Shown: positions 45,149 through 54,125 of the stretch, piece by piece
Position numbering within the stretch: position 1 is the first letter of the stretch
Layout of the letters: each line of letters opens with the position of its first letter
Assembly (NCBI GenBank): GCA_964434105.1
Contig: CAYSTJ010000013.1
Span: forward strand, 23,111 to 87,110
From: CAYNST01 sp964434105
GTDB taxonomy: Bacteria > Pseudomonadota > Gammaproteobacteria > Pseudomonadales > Cellvibrionaceae
DNA length: 64,000 bases
Direction of reading: 5' to 3'
Program-made: the position numbers and the translations under genes
The notes under the pieces: generated by a model
Told to the model about the DNA's origin: nothing
The model's database searches: none
What the model saw: the letters and a program-made list of their open reading frames with translations, nothing else

Positions 45149-45252
45149 GCTGTTAGTCTATACCTGCGGCCCGATGGTCGGCTACCCGGTTTGCTGCGTC
45201 CTTCGGTTCCACCATGTCAGGTTAATTTTTTCCGTTTGGAGATTTCAAAGAT

Positions 45253-45579
<327 letters not shown>

Positions 45580-45591
45580 CACGCTGCAGTA

Positions 45592-45627
45592 TTTACCTGC
45601 GGCCTGGAAAGCAGTCCGCAGGGTAAA
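45592..45627 (+). terminator. Hairpin after trxA
   Basis: TTTACCTGCGG pairs with CCGCAGGGTAAA, with one unpaired G, around a 13-nt loop, 13 bases after the trxA stop. It is followed by AAGG instead of a T-run, so terminator activity is uncertain. Confidence 0.45.
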
Positions 45628-45636
45628 AAGGAGCTG

Positions 45637-45740
45637 CCCACCTCATATCGTAACTGTTCGAGTTGTGTCCAGATTTGTTGAGAACAGGGCGAAAAGCGCG
45701 GGATTACCCGTTTAAATACGCGCGCTGCTTTCGCGTCGGC
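45637..45740 (+). repeat. Degenerate copy of a dispersed repeat (relative of the 60.1-kb element)
   Basis: Bases 45650-45693 match the complement of 60167-60210 at 36 of 44 positions without gaps, including the identical 13-mer GTCCAGATTTGTT. Weaker similarity continues on both sides, including AATACG and a GCG-rich stretch downstream. The terminal inverted repeats of the 60-kb copy are not recognisable here, so this is an old, decayed copy. Its orientation is opposite to that copy. Confidence 0.7.
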
Positions 45741-45819
45741 CAGCGGATTGGTGCTCACCTCCCCAGAGGTTTGCCACCATTTTTGAACGCGGTGAGGCTC
45801 TAATCGGGGCACGCGAAGG

Positions 45820-45850
45820 ATAGGTACAATGATAGGTACAATATAGGTAC
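45820..45850 (+). repeat. Three phased ATAGGTAC repeats upstream of rho
   Basis: ATAGGTAC occurs three times, starting at 45820, 45832 and 45843, the first two followed by AAT. Spacing of 12 and 11 bases puts them on one face of the helix, just upstream of the proposed rho promoter. This could be a protein-binding array or simple duplication. Confidence 0.6.
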
Positions 45851-45873
45851 GACAAAAATATCGCGTTGTTGCT

Positions 45874-45902
45874 TTGCGCTTGAGAATGTTTAAGGCTATA
45901 CT
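45874..45902 (+). promoter_or_regulatory. Candidate rho promoter
   Basis: TTGCGC, 17 bases, TATACT. It would give rho a leader of about 265 nt that is free of a plausible leader peptide (no ATG with a ribosome site) and pyrimidine-rich near its end. Rho is autoregulated through its leader in E. coli, so a similar control is likely. The rest of the 45580-46172 gap holds the repeats noted separately. Confidence 0.5.
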
Positions 45903-46172
45903 CAAGGACATCTAAGGGTCAATTTCCTCCTGCCGTCTCATTTACTATATCCTGGATCGTTGAATATTACCCGACCGGCGCTGGCCAGAATTGGACCTGA
46001 ACTGCCCTGAACGGCTTTCCCCTGATTTTTCCTGTGTGCGTCTAAATTATTCAAATTGTACGTATAACAAAATAACAGCTTAAAAAAACGGTAGACCGTT
46101 CACGTTTTCTAACCGGTTGTGGCACGCCGCAATTCTTTCCCAACTCTCTATCAACCAAACATTATAAAGCAC

Positions 46173-47432
46173 ATGAATCTTACCGACTTAAAAACCAAAC
46201 CCATTGAAGAATTGATTGATCTTGCCACGAGCCTCGGCCTGGATAACATGGCCAGGTCTCGCAAACAGGACGTCATATTCAACCTGCTGAAGCGCCACGC
46301 CAAAAGCGGCGAGGACATCTACGGTGATGGGGTACTGGAAATACTGCAGGACGGCTTCGGGTTTCTGCGATCCGCGGGCTCCTCCTATCTGGCCGGCCCG
46401 GATGACATTTATGTCTCGCCAAGCCAGATTCGCCGCTTCAACCTGCGCACGGGAGATACCATTGCCGGTAAGATCAGGCCACCCAAGGAAGGCGAACGTT
46501 ATTTTGCCCTCCTTAAAGTCAACGAAATCAATTTTGATAAACCCGAAAGCTCTCGCAATAAAATCCTCTTCGAAAACCTTACGCCCCTGTTTCCCCAGGA
46601 ACGCATGATGCTTGAGACCGGCAACGGCTCAACCGAAGACCTGACCGGCCGAATCATAGACCTGATTTCCCCGATCGGCAAAGGCCAGCGCGGACTGATT
46701 GTGGCGCCGCCCAAAGCCGGCAAGACCATTATGATGCAGAACATTGCGCAGGCCATTACGCGTAACAACCCCGAGATTCATTTGATCGTTCTACTGATTG
46801 ACGAACGCCCGGAAGAAGTCACAGAAATGCAGCGTTCCGTGCGAGGCGAAGTCGTTGCCTCGACTTTTGATGAACCGCCCTCGCGCCACGTGCAGGTTGC
46901 CGACATGGTGATAGAGCGCGCCAAACGACTGGTAGAACACAAAAAGGATGTGGTGATCCTGCTGGATTCCATTACACGACTGGCTCGGGCCTACAACACG
47001 GTCATCCCGTCCTCCGGCAAGGTATTGACGGGTGGTGTGGATGCCCATGCGCTGGAGCGCCCCAAGCGCTTTTTTGGTGCAGCGCGCAATATCGAAGAAG
47101 GCGGCAGCCTGTCAATCGTCGCCACCGCGCTGATCGATACCGGCTCCAAAATGGACGAAGTGATTTACGAAGAGTTCAAGGGCACCGGTAATCTGGAACT
47201 GCATCTGGATCGCAAGATTGCCGAAAAGCGTATCTATCCGGCGATCAATATCCGCCGCTCCGGCACCCGTCGTGAAGAGCTGTTAATGACCGAGTCGGAG
47301 CTGGCACGAGCCTGGATTCTGCGCAAGCTGCTCAATGACATGGAAGACGTCAACGCGACTGAATTTTTGGCAGATAAACTCAAGGCGTTCAAAACCAACG
47401 ATGAATTCTTCCTGTCGATGAAAAGCAAGTAA
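46173..47432 (+). CDS. rho: Transcription termination factor Rho
   Basis: Hexameric RNA helicase of 419 residues from the ATG at 46173, identical in length to E. coli Rho. The N-terminal RNA-binding domain (GVLEILQDGFGFLRS) is followed by the ATPase core with Walker A VAPPKAGKT near 178-185, Walker B DVVILLDSITRLARAYN, and the Q- and R-loop region with KMDEVIYEEFKGTGN. The frame is open 18 codons further upstream, but the MNLTDLKTKP start is canonical. Confidence 0.98.
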   Translation: MNLTDLKTKPIEELIDLATSLGLDNMARSRKQDVIFNLLKRHAKSGEDIYGDGVLEILQDGFGFLRSAGSSYLAGPDDIYVSPSQIRRFNLRTGDTIAGKIRPPKEGERYFALLKVNEINFDKPESSRNKILFENLTPLFPQERMMLETGNGSTEDLTGRIIDLISPIGKGQRGLIVAPPKAGKTIMMQNIAQAITRNNPEIHLIVLLIDERPEEVTEMQRSVRGEVVASTFDEPPSRHVQVADMVIERAKRLVEHKKDVVILLDSITRLARAYNTVIPSSGKVLTGGVDAHALERPKRFFGAARNIEEGGSLSIVATALIDTGSKMDEVIYEEFKGTGNLELHLDRKIAEKRIYPAINIRRSGTRREELLMTESELARAWILRKLLNDMEDVNATEFLADKLKAFKTNDEFFLSMKSK

Positions 47433-47453
47433 GCGCTGACTGCCCCGGTTTGA

Positions 47454-48914
47454 ATGAAAGACCTGCGTGATTTCATCGCCCTGCTGGAACAGAAAAACCA
47501 GTTAAAACGTATCGCGGCTTCGGTCTCTCCGCATCTGGAGATGACGGAAATCTGCGACCGTACCCTGCGCAATGCCGGACCTGCCCTGCTATTTGAGAAT
47601 CCCGTCGGCTACAGCATTCCGGTACTGGCCAACCTGTTCGGCACACCGGAACGGGTCGCGCTGGGCATGGGCCAGACTTCGGTCGCCGCCCTGAGAGAAG
47701 TCGGTGAACTGCTGGCATTTTTGAAAGAACCTGCGCCACCGAAAGGATTAAGAGACGCCTGGGACAAGCTGCCCATCTTCCGGCAGGTGCTTAACATGGC
47801 GCCGCGCCTGGTCAGCAATGCGCCATGCCAGCGTATTGTCAGCGAAGGCGCCAATGTTGATCTCACCACCCTGCCCATCCAGACCTGCTGGCCCGGCGAC
47901 GTCGCCCCCCTGATTACCTGGCCGCTTGTTATTACCCGGGGTCCGGAAAAGGAACGGCAGAACCTGGGCATTTATCGGATGCAGCTGCTGGGCAAAAACA
48001 AACTGATTATGCGCTGGCTCAGTCACCGTGGCGGTGCGCTGGATTTTCGTGACTGGCAGAGACGTTATCCGGGTGAAAACTATCCCGTAAGCGTTGCGCT
48101 TGGTGCGGACCCGGCCACCATACTCGGCGCCGTCACTCCAGTGCCGGATACGCTGAGCGAATATGCCTTCGCCGGACTGTTGCGCGGCAGTAAAACCGAG
48201 GTCACACGCAGCCTGACCAATGATTTGCAGGTCCCGGCCACCGCTGAATTTATTCTGGAGGGCCATATCGCCCCGGGAGAAATGGCCGATGAAGGCCCCT
48301 TTGGCGATCATACGGGCTACTACAATGAGGTCGAGCGCTTCCCGGTCTTCACTGTTACTGCCATCAGTCACCGGGCGGATCCGATCTACCATAGCACCTA
48401 CACCGGGCGCCCGCCCGACGAACCGGCTGTGCTGGGGTTGGCACTCAATGAAGTTTTCGTGCCCATACTGCGGAAGCAGTTTCCGGAAATTGTGGATTTT
48501 TATCTGCCGCCGGAGGGCTGTTCTTACCGGATGGCCGTTGTCACCATGAAAAAACAGTACCCCGGCCACGCCAAACGGGTAATGATGGGCGTCTGGTCCT
48601 TTCTGCGCCAGTTTATGTACACCAAATTCGTCATTGTGACCGATGACGATGTCGACGCCCGCTGCTGGAAGGATGTCATCTGGGCGCTGACCACCCGCGT
48701 CGACCCGATCCGCGACACCACACTGGTGGACAACACACCTATCGACTATCTGGATTTTGCCTCACCGGTCGCCGGTCTCGGGTCAAAAATGGGGATAGAC
48801 GCCACCCATAAATGGCCCGGTGAAACCCGGCGTGAATGGGGCACCCCCATCAGCATGGATGCGGACACCAAAGCCCGGGTCGACGCCATGTGGCAACAGT
48901 TGGGGATCGACTGA
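47454..48914 (+). CDS. ubiD: 4-hydroxy-3-polyprenylbenzoate decarboxylase UbiD
   Basis: A 486-residue prenylated-FMN-dependent decarboxylase of ubiquinone synthesis. The N-terminal MKDLRDFIALLEQKNQLKRI is typical; NLGIYRMQLLGKNKLIMRW and EFILEGHIAPGEMADEGPFG hold cofactor, metal and catalytic Glu residues. It needs UbiX, not in this window, to make its cofactor. It starts 21 bp after the rho stop and may be cotranscribed; the rho-ubiD order is Pseudomonas-like. Confidence 0.96.
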   Translation: MKDLRDFIALLEQKNQLKRIAASVSPHLEMTEICDRTLRNAGPALLFENPVGYSIPVLANLFGTPERVALGMGQTSVAALREVGELLAFLKEPAPPKGLRDAWDKLPIFRQVLNMAPRLVSNAPCQRIVSEGANVDLTTLPIQTCWPGDVAPLITWPLVITRGPEKERQNLGIYRMQLLGKNKLIMRWLSHRGGALDFRDWQRRYPGENYPVSVALGADPATILGAVTPVPDTLSEYAFAGLLRGSKTEVTRSLTNDLQVPATAEFILEGHIAPGEMADEGPFGDHTGYYNEVERFPVFTVTAISHRADPIYHSTYTGRPPDEPAVLGLALNEVFVPILRKQFPEIVDFYLPPEGCSYRMAVVTMKKQYPGHAKRVMMGVWSFLRQFMYTKFVIVTDDDVDARCWKDVIWALTTRVDPIRDTTLVDNTPIDYLDFASPVAGLGSKMGIDATHKWPGETRREWGTPISMDADTKARVDAMWQQLGID

Positions 48915-48998
48915 CGCGTGCGCGTCGCGGTGCATTCGGTGAGCGGCCCCGTTTGTACTGGCACCGCGAATCAGGGACAGGCGGCCCTGAAATCTATA

Positions 48999-49671
48999 TT
49001 AACTCATACAGGTAGTGTATGGGCTCAGGTTGACACACAGGGTTTCTTTCTCGACCTCGTCCGGCGCTTTACAGCGAAGCACGTCCATCTTCATGGTGGT
49101 CTTGATGTTGCGAATGTCCAACTCGACCTGCCAGCGTTGCTTGTACAGGTTATTCAATTCGTTCTTGTGGACCTCGCCCGGCTCCACCAGCGTTGTGACG
49201 AGTATGCGGCCGCCGACTTCCACCTCGCGCAAGCGCAGTGTCGACGGGACTGCTGCATACTGTTCGGGGCTCATCCAGCACGGTCGAGTAGTCGGCTTTG
49301 TCCACTCCACCAAGTGGTCGCGAACGCCGAGTGACTGGCCACGCCTAAAATCGGTGCTCCGCGAACCGTGTTGTTCGCAGATAACATCAACGCCCTTTGC
49401 TTGTAACTTGAACCGCCCACTGTTTAACAGCTTGCTGCAGTGAGCCGTCTTCGTCCAGCACCTGGTTAATAAACATGGCCAGCGTCACTGTCGGTGGCAA
49501 GCGCCGCTCCCGATGCTCCGGCAGATGGCTTTGGAGCACTTCTAAGAGTTCCGGACCTGTCAGGATATTGTATATGGATACCGCGTCCGTTTGCTCTCTG
49601 AGCTTATCGTTACGGTTTCGTTGTTGCGCTACACGCCAATTCTCTTTACGATTCGTCATGAGACTGGCCAC
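48999..49671 (-). pseudogene. IS4-family transposase remnant with internal deletion
   Basis: Two pieces on the minus strand. 49671-49387 encodes the N-terminal helical part (to QWAVQVTSKGR). From about 49395 to 48999 the frame shifts and reads ICEQHGSRSTDFRRGQSLG onward to the C-terminal catalytic Y-x2-R-x3-E-x6-K signature (YKQRWQVELDIRNIK). In intact relatives some 180 residues, including both catalytic aspartates, lie between these parts, so that block is deleted and the joint at about 49387-49395 is out of frame. The extreme C-terminus is also lost. It cannot be active. It separates ubiD from the glycosidase pair and suggests past insertion at the edge of the accessory region. Confidence 0.85.
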
Positions 49672-49791
49672 GTGGTGATTAGGTTGTTTTTTGCAAATTG
49701 CATCTTAACAACCGGGGGTCAGCCTTTCTTTTATTTATTGTCGAGTTGTGAATATATTCAATAGCTTGTGTTTAAGGCAGTGCCATTGGCC

Positions 49792-51210
49792 CTAGTCCGG
49801 CATAAACGGATTGCCATAAATTTTGAAATTACCGGACACGTGTAACAGACCCAGCATGTGCAACATACCGTTGTAGTACCGGTATTCCCCCGTCGGCACT
49901 GGCTGGTTCCATAGTTCCGCCACAAATCCACGTGCAAGCTCAGGCTCACCGGATGCGAGGGCACCGACGGCGTTCATCGCGACCAGGCCCTCGGGCTTGT
50001 AATCGGCTCGAGGCGTGCCGTCCAGGTGATATCCACCGACGTATTGCCTGGGTGCGCCGGGCAGGCCCTGCCGATGGTAAAAGCGGTGCAGCCGCTCCAC
50101 CAGGTTTTTCAGTCTGATGTCTTTACTGAACCATGCGTAGTCCATGGCGATATTCTGAATTACCCGCCACGCATCCGGGCCACTGTGGTGGCTGATCGGG
50201 TTATGGTTGGTTTTCTGCGGCTCGCCGTCGAAACTGCTGTACTCCGGAAACAGCCCCGTCACCGGGTGCGCCGTTATCACAAAATAATTGCGGCTCACTT
50301 CGGCCACGGTACGCCAGTAATCATTGTCCCGGTCTGCCCATAACGCCCACAGCTCGTAAAATGCCGGCAAGTGATAGGACGGATCGGTGAACTCGGCCGA
50401 TTGAACATTGGGGCTAAACACAATCTGTTTATGCTCCCGGTTCAGCATCGGTCGCATGGTCTCCGTGTCTTTGTTGATCATCACATCGAGGATCGCGTTT
50501 GCCTGCGCACGGTAGTCGAATATTCCATCGGCACTTCCCCAGCGGGCATGTGCGAAGAACAGAGCCATGACAAAATATTCCTCACCATCGGTCGCGGGAT
50601 GCAGGTCTATGGGTTCGAAAGGCGGCTCGCTGTGCAGCTGCCAGGCAAAATAGCCGGCAAGGTCACCTTCTGTGGCCTGCATATAGGTTTTGGCGAATTT
50701 CCAGAGCCGATTGAAGGTCGGCATATCATCCATCATGACCGCAATCATCATGCCGTAGGATATGCCCTCGGAGCGGATATCGTTACTGTCGATGGCGTGG
50801 ATAAATGCCATATCGTTCCCGGCATCGTACATCACGGCCTGATAATCGGGGTCACCAAAAAACAACTGCTGATAATGCGCCCGGATTTTTTCCTGGACCT
50901 GCGCTTCGCTGGCCAATCCCATTTCCACAAACAGATTGCGATGCTCTCCGCGCAGGAACGAAGACTGGTCGTGATAGTGCCCGAGATACTTTTCGTTTGA
51001 CAGGGGAACGGCATGCGACGGAAGCGATTCCGGGTCCGGCAGCGCTGGAATGCTGGTATTGACAGGTGCCGCCGGAACCGGCTCTTCGGTGCTTTTGTCA
51101 CTACAGGCGGCGCACGTCACACACATGACCAGACCCAGCGCCACCATGCGGAGCCTCCGGGTTAAGCCGATCTGCGAAATTTGGCGGGACGCCACTGGCA
51201 TATTCATCAT
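49792..51210 (-). CDS. Glycoside hydrolase family 8 protein (Rex-like exo-oligoxylanase)
   Basis: A 472-residue exported hydrolase with a GH8 (alpha/alpha)6-barrel. Glu148 in RSEGISYGMM is the expected general acid. HHSGPDAWRVIQNIAMDYAW and LFFAHARWG are further family segments. Overall pattern favours reducing-end xylose-releasing exo-oligoxylanase over cellulase, which is an inference. The start ATG at 51210 follows GGAGG; a hydrophobic leader ends near Cys36 (TCAAC), a poor lipobox, so it is a lipoprotein or simply periplasmic. It lies 19 bp after the GH3 gene, so the two are cotranscribed. Confidence 0.85.
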   Translation of the reverse strand: MMNMPVASRQISQIGLTRRLRMVALGLVMCVTCAACSDKSTEEPVPAAPVNTSIPALPDPESLPSHAVPLSNEKYLGHYHDQSSFLRGEHRNLFVEMGLASEAQVQEKIRAHYQQLFFGDPDYQAVMYDAGNDMAFIHAIDSNDIRSEGISYGMMIAVMMDDMPTFNRLWKFAKTYMQATEGDLAGYFAWQLHSEPPFEPIDLHPATDGEEYFVMALFFAHARWGSADGIFDYRAQANAILDVMINKDTETMRPMLNREHKQIVFSPNVQSAEFTDPSYHLPAFYELWALWADRDNDYWRTVAEVSRNYFVITAHPVTGLFPEYSSFDGEPQKTNHNPISHHSGPDAWRVIQNIAMDYAWFSKDIRLKNLVERLHRFYHRQGLPGAPRQYVGGYHLDGTPRADYKPEGLVAMNAVGALASGEPELARGFVAELWNQPVPTGEYRYYNGMLHMLGLLHVSGNFKIYGNPFMPD

Positions 51211-51229
51211 CTGCGCCTCCAGGCGCGCA

Positions 51230-53260
51230 CTATATAATCGTGATTTTTGCGACCTGACGAATATCATCTGACGCAGCGCCGATCCGAATTTCAAATTCAC
51301 CCGCCTCGACAACCCAATCTTTCTCCCTGCTCGACCAGAAGGCGAACGCTGACGGCGGCAGGCTGAACGCCACGGTGGTTTCCTCGCCGGCTTCCAGCGG
51401 GATTTTTCGAAACGCTTTCAGCTCCTGCGGTGGCCGTGACTCGCTCGCCTCGCAGTCGTGAACATAGACCTGAACCGTCTCACGCCCCTCCCTCATGCCC
51501 ACATTACGCAGCGCAAAGCTAAAGGCCAATGATTCGCCCGCCGCTATACGCGCCTGTTTCACCGTCAGCGGCCCGTATTCGAATTGTGTATAGGACAGTC
51601 CAAAACCAAAGGCATACAGCGGCTTGATCTGCTGTTGCTCATACCAGCGGTAACCAACAAAAACACCCTCTCTGTAATGCACATCATAGATGGGTCTCGC
51701 CTTTTCCCATTCGTCGTTGGCACCATAATAGAGCGTCTCACCGGCTGGAACATAATCCGCTCCGGGTCCGTCACTGAACTCGCGCTCCAGTGTTATGGGA
51801 AGTTTCCCGGAAGGATTAACCTCTCCGGCCAGTATTTCCGCGACAGCAATATGGCCATTCTGTCCGTTATACCAGCAATAAACGATCGCGGCTGCCTGTG
51901 CATACCAATCGGTCATGCGTATGCCGGAACCTGCATTCACCAGTACAATTACCCGTGGGTTCAACCCGACAATCCGCCGGATATAGCGCTCTTCGCCCTC
52001 CGGTAGCGCGTAAGGCCGATCCCAGCTTTCAGCATCATCTGTGCCGACACTCAGGATTATATGCGCAGCACGGGCTATTGTGTCATCCGACGGGGCCGGA
52101 TCGTAACTCACACGTTCACCAAAAGTCTGCCGGAAAACGTCATACTGGCTTAATTGATGATAGCCTTTCACGTAGGCGGAGCCACCGCCACAGGCTTTCT
52201 TATGGATATAGTCCCCAAGCAGCAGGATGCCGGATTCATCACGGGTACTCAACGGCAGGATCTGCTCCCGATTGCGCAATAACACCGTACCCTCTCGCGC
52301 GGTTTGCAGGGCAACCTGCTCGTGCTGCGGAAAACGGGTAACCAGCTCCGGTTGTGGCTTCCGGTCAAACAGCCCCATGGCCTTGAATGTGGTTAGAATG
52401 CTGGCAACCATTCGGTCCAGATTGTTCTCGTCGATTTCGCCCGATGCGATCCTGTCGGCCAACCCGGCAGTTGCCAGGGTACCCGGCATTTCCAGATCCT
52501 GCCCTGACAGGACGACTTTCCCGCAATCGTAAACCGACCACCAGTCGGTCATGACCAACCATCTGAAGCCGAGCTCTTCCCGCAGGAGAGACTGGATTAC
52601 CGTTTCGCTCTGGCCGGTCCACTCCCCATTGACCAGGTTATACGAAGTCATTACAGCCATGGCGCCGGCATCAATGCCGGCCCTGAACGCGGGAAGATAG
52701 ATTTCGTGCAGCGCTCTCTCATCCACAACCGAATTGCTTTTACGGCGAAAGTAATCCGTATTGTTGGCAACAAAATGTTTCAGTGTGGCTATAACCCCAT
52801 GCTGCTGGACCCCCTGAACATAACGCTCGACCATGCAGGATATCAGGTAGGGATCTTCTCCAAAATATTCGAAATTGCGACCGCATTGGGATATTCGGTA
52901 GAGATTGAACCCGGGCCCCAGCAACACACCAATACCATTCGCCAGACACTGCTCTCCAATGGCTCCGGCATAGGCCTCTGCCAGATCTGTGTTCCAGGTG
53001 GCTGCCAATAAAATGGGGGCCGGAAATGCCGTGCTGCGGTCGATGGCGTTCTGATAGGTAATTTCGTAAAACCGTTCGCGCAGTACAACACCGGCTGTCG
53101 CATCGGCAAACATCACCCGGGGAATCCCCAGGCGCTGGATACTTTTGGTAAAGAAGATATCCGTACCACCTACGTACGCACATTTTTCGTCGAGCGTCAT
53201 CCGGGCGACGACTGACGCTGCCCAGGCAGATGCTTCACTATAGGGTAAACGGGAAACCAT
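51230..53260 (-). CDS. Glycoside hydrolase family 3 beta-glycosidase
   Basis: A 676-residue protein, probably cytoplasmic as no signal peptide follows the ATG at 53260 (GGAG seven bases upstream). The N-terminal TIM barrel begins near MTLDEKCAYVGGTD; the nucleophile Asp is expected in VMTDWWSVYDCG near residue 235. A second alpha/beta domain follows, then a C-terminal fibronectin III-like domain starting FGLSYTQFEYG. Beta-glucosidase and beta-xylosidase are both possible; pairing with a Rex-like GH8 favours xylo-oligosaccharides. The frame is open further upstream but without a better start. Its mRNA probably starts near 53507, with a structured leader. Confidence 0.88.
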   Translation of the reverse strand: MVSRLPYSEASAWAASVVARMTLDEKCAYVGGTDIFFTKSIQRLGIPRVMFADATAGVVLRERFYEITYQNAIDRSTAFPAPILLAATWNTDLAEAYAGAIGEQCLANGIGVLLGPGFNLYRISQCGRNFEYFGEDPYLISCMVERYVQGVQQHGVIATLKHFVANNTDYFRRKSNSVVDERALHEIYLPAFRAGIDAGAMAVMTSYNLVNGEWTGQSETVIQSLLREELGFRWLVMTDWWSVYDCGKVVLSGQDLEMPGTLATAGLADRIASGEIDENNLDRMVASILTTFKAMGLFDRKPQPELVTRFPQHEQVALQTAREGTVLLRNREQILPLSTRDESGILLLGDYIHKKACGGGSAYVKGYHQLSQYDVFRQTFGERVSYDPAPSDDTIARAAHIILSVGTDDAESWDRPYALPEGEERYIRRIVGLNPRVIVLVNAGSGIRMTDWYAQAAAIVYCWYNGQNGHIAVAEILAGEVNPSGKLPITLEREFSDGPGADYVPAGETLYYGANDEWEKARPIYDVHYREGVFVGYRWYEQQQIKPLYAFGFGLSYTQFEYGPLTVKQARIAAGESLAFSFALRNVGMREGRETVQVYVHDCEASESRPPQELKAFRKIPLEAGEETTVAFSLPPSAFAFWSSREKDWVVEAGEFEIRIGAASDDIRQVAKITII

Positions 53261-53404
53261 GAAGACTCCGATGCTGTTATTCATCGGCATTGTAAAACAA
53301 ATCGCGAGAGCTGACGAACGGTTCCGCCACGCAGCGGGCACACCGGCTCCGGGATGCACATTCGCTGTAGAGGTTGCTTACGGGATCCGTTGTAGCGGCC
53401 GATA

Positions 53405-53438
53405 CGGCGGGATAGGCACTGCGGCGGGATAGGCACTG
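53405..53438. repeat. Tandem 17-bp repeat in the GH3 leader
   Basis: CGGCGGGATAGGCACTG occurs twice head to tail (53405-53421, 53422-53438) and is followed by a third, imperfect start (CGACGGGA). Each unit contains the CACTGCGG-type arm that can pair with the 5' arm of the leader at 53494-53504. Confidence 0.85.
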
Positions 53439-53541
53439 CGACGGGAAAAATGCGACAACAAGCAGACTGCAAACCGCTTACAACATTCCTGATCCGCCGC
53501 AGTGGTTCAGAACAATATAGCCTGACCCGACAATTATTCAA
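53417..53541 (-). promoter_or_regulatory. GH3 promoter and hairpin leader (module 2)
   Basis: On the minus strand, TTGAAT (53541-53536), 16 bases, then -10 TATATT (53519-53514) form a good sigma-70 promoter. Transcription would start near 53507, giving a leader of about 245 nt. The leader opens with CACTGCGGCGG (53504-53494), which pairs perfectly with CCGCCGCAGTG (53427-53417) across 66 nt; the second arm is duplicated in the 17-bp tandem repeat, so alternative pairings exist. The layout matches the modules at 53.9 and 54.2 kb. Confidence 0.55.
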
Positions 53542-53772
53542 AATAATATTTGTAATTTTTTGTACGGAAAATAACGCAAGCGCACCGTTGCGCACCTGTT
53601 CAAATTGCGTTCAGATTTTTTCCGGGAAAAGATAAAAAGCACGTTTATACGGGTAAATACGGCGAAAATCCCTCGGGCGCGGCATTTGGCGCTATGTCGA
53701 TCAGTGGCCATGCTTAACGCAACCTTCAGCTGTCGATGCAGCGGCGAATCAGGGCGCGAACTGAATGGTGAC

Positions 53773-53799
53773 AAAAAAAAGCGGCTTACTGGAAGCCGC
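53773..53799 (-). terminator. Intrinsic terminator of module 1
   Basis: Read on the minus strand: GCGGCTT, a 5-nt loop, AAGCCGC, then eight T. A strong factor-independent terminator with no protein gene upstream of it on this strand. Confidence 0.88.
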
Positions 53800-53973
53800 A
53801 ATCGGAGGAGACTCACTGATCAAAGGAACAGCAATGGTACTTCTGGAGCGATTGCTTCTTGAGTAGAACGCAATCCGCAAAACGTAAATTCCGGACACTA
53901 CGGCGGCTGTGGCGACATCAGGGAAAGCTTCCAGATATCCCTCACCGGCTTTTACTGCTCCGCCGTAGTGGTT
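53773..53973 (-). ncRNA. Candidate small RNA (module 1)
   Basis: No credible protein is encoded. On the minus strand a GC-TATATT -10 box (53985-53980) precedes a predicted start near 53973. The transcript would begin ACCACTACGGCGG; its arm 53970-53960 pairs perfectly over 11 bp with 53906-53896, enclosing 53 nt that hold a small inner hairpin (AGGGA/TCCCT). It ends at an intrinsic terminator, for about 200 nt in all. Sequence and layout resemble module 3 (54098-54285). The -35 box is weak. Function unknown. Confidence 0.5.
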
Positions 53974-54097
53974 AATTTAAATATAGCGCTTTCTGCGTAA
54001 AAAGCACGGTGATTTACCAACGATTAATTTATCGAAGTTGCTTTTTCATTGACCGGTTGGAATAAGTAAATATTAAACAGGAAAAGCGAACAGACGT

Positions 54098-54125
54098 AAA
54101 AAAAAAACGGCTTCCGAAGAAGCCG
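54098..54125 (-). terminator. Intrinsic terminator of module 3
   Basis: Read on the minus strand: CGGCTTC, the very stable TTCG tetraloop, GAAGCCG, then ten T. A textbook intrinsic terminator with no protein gene directly upstream. The region 54300-54575 above it shows nothing further that I can support. Confidence 0.92.

Noticed and set aside
53405..53440. CRISPR-like short repeats
   Set aside because: Only two full 17-bp units without spacers and no cas genes anywhere in the window.
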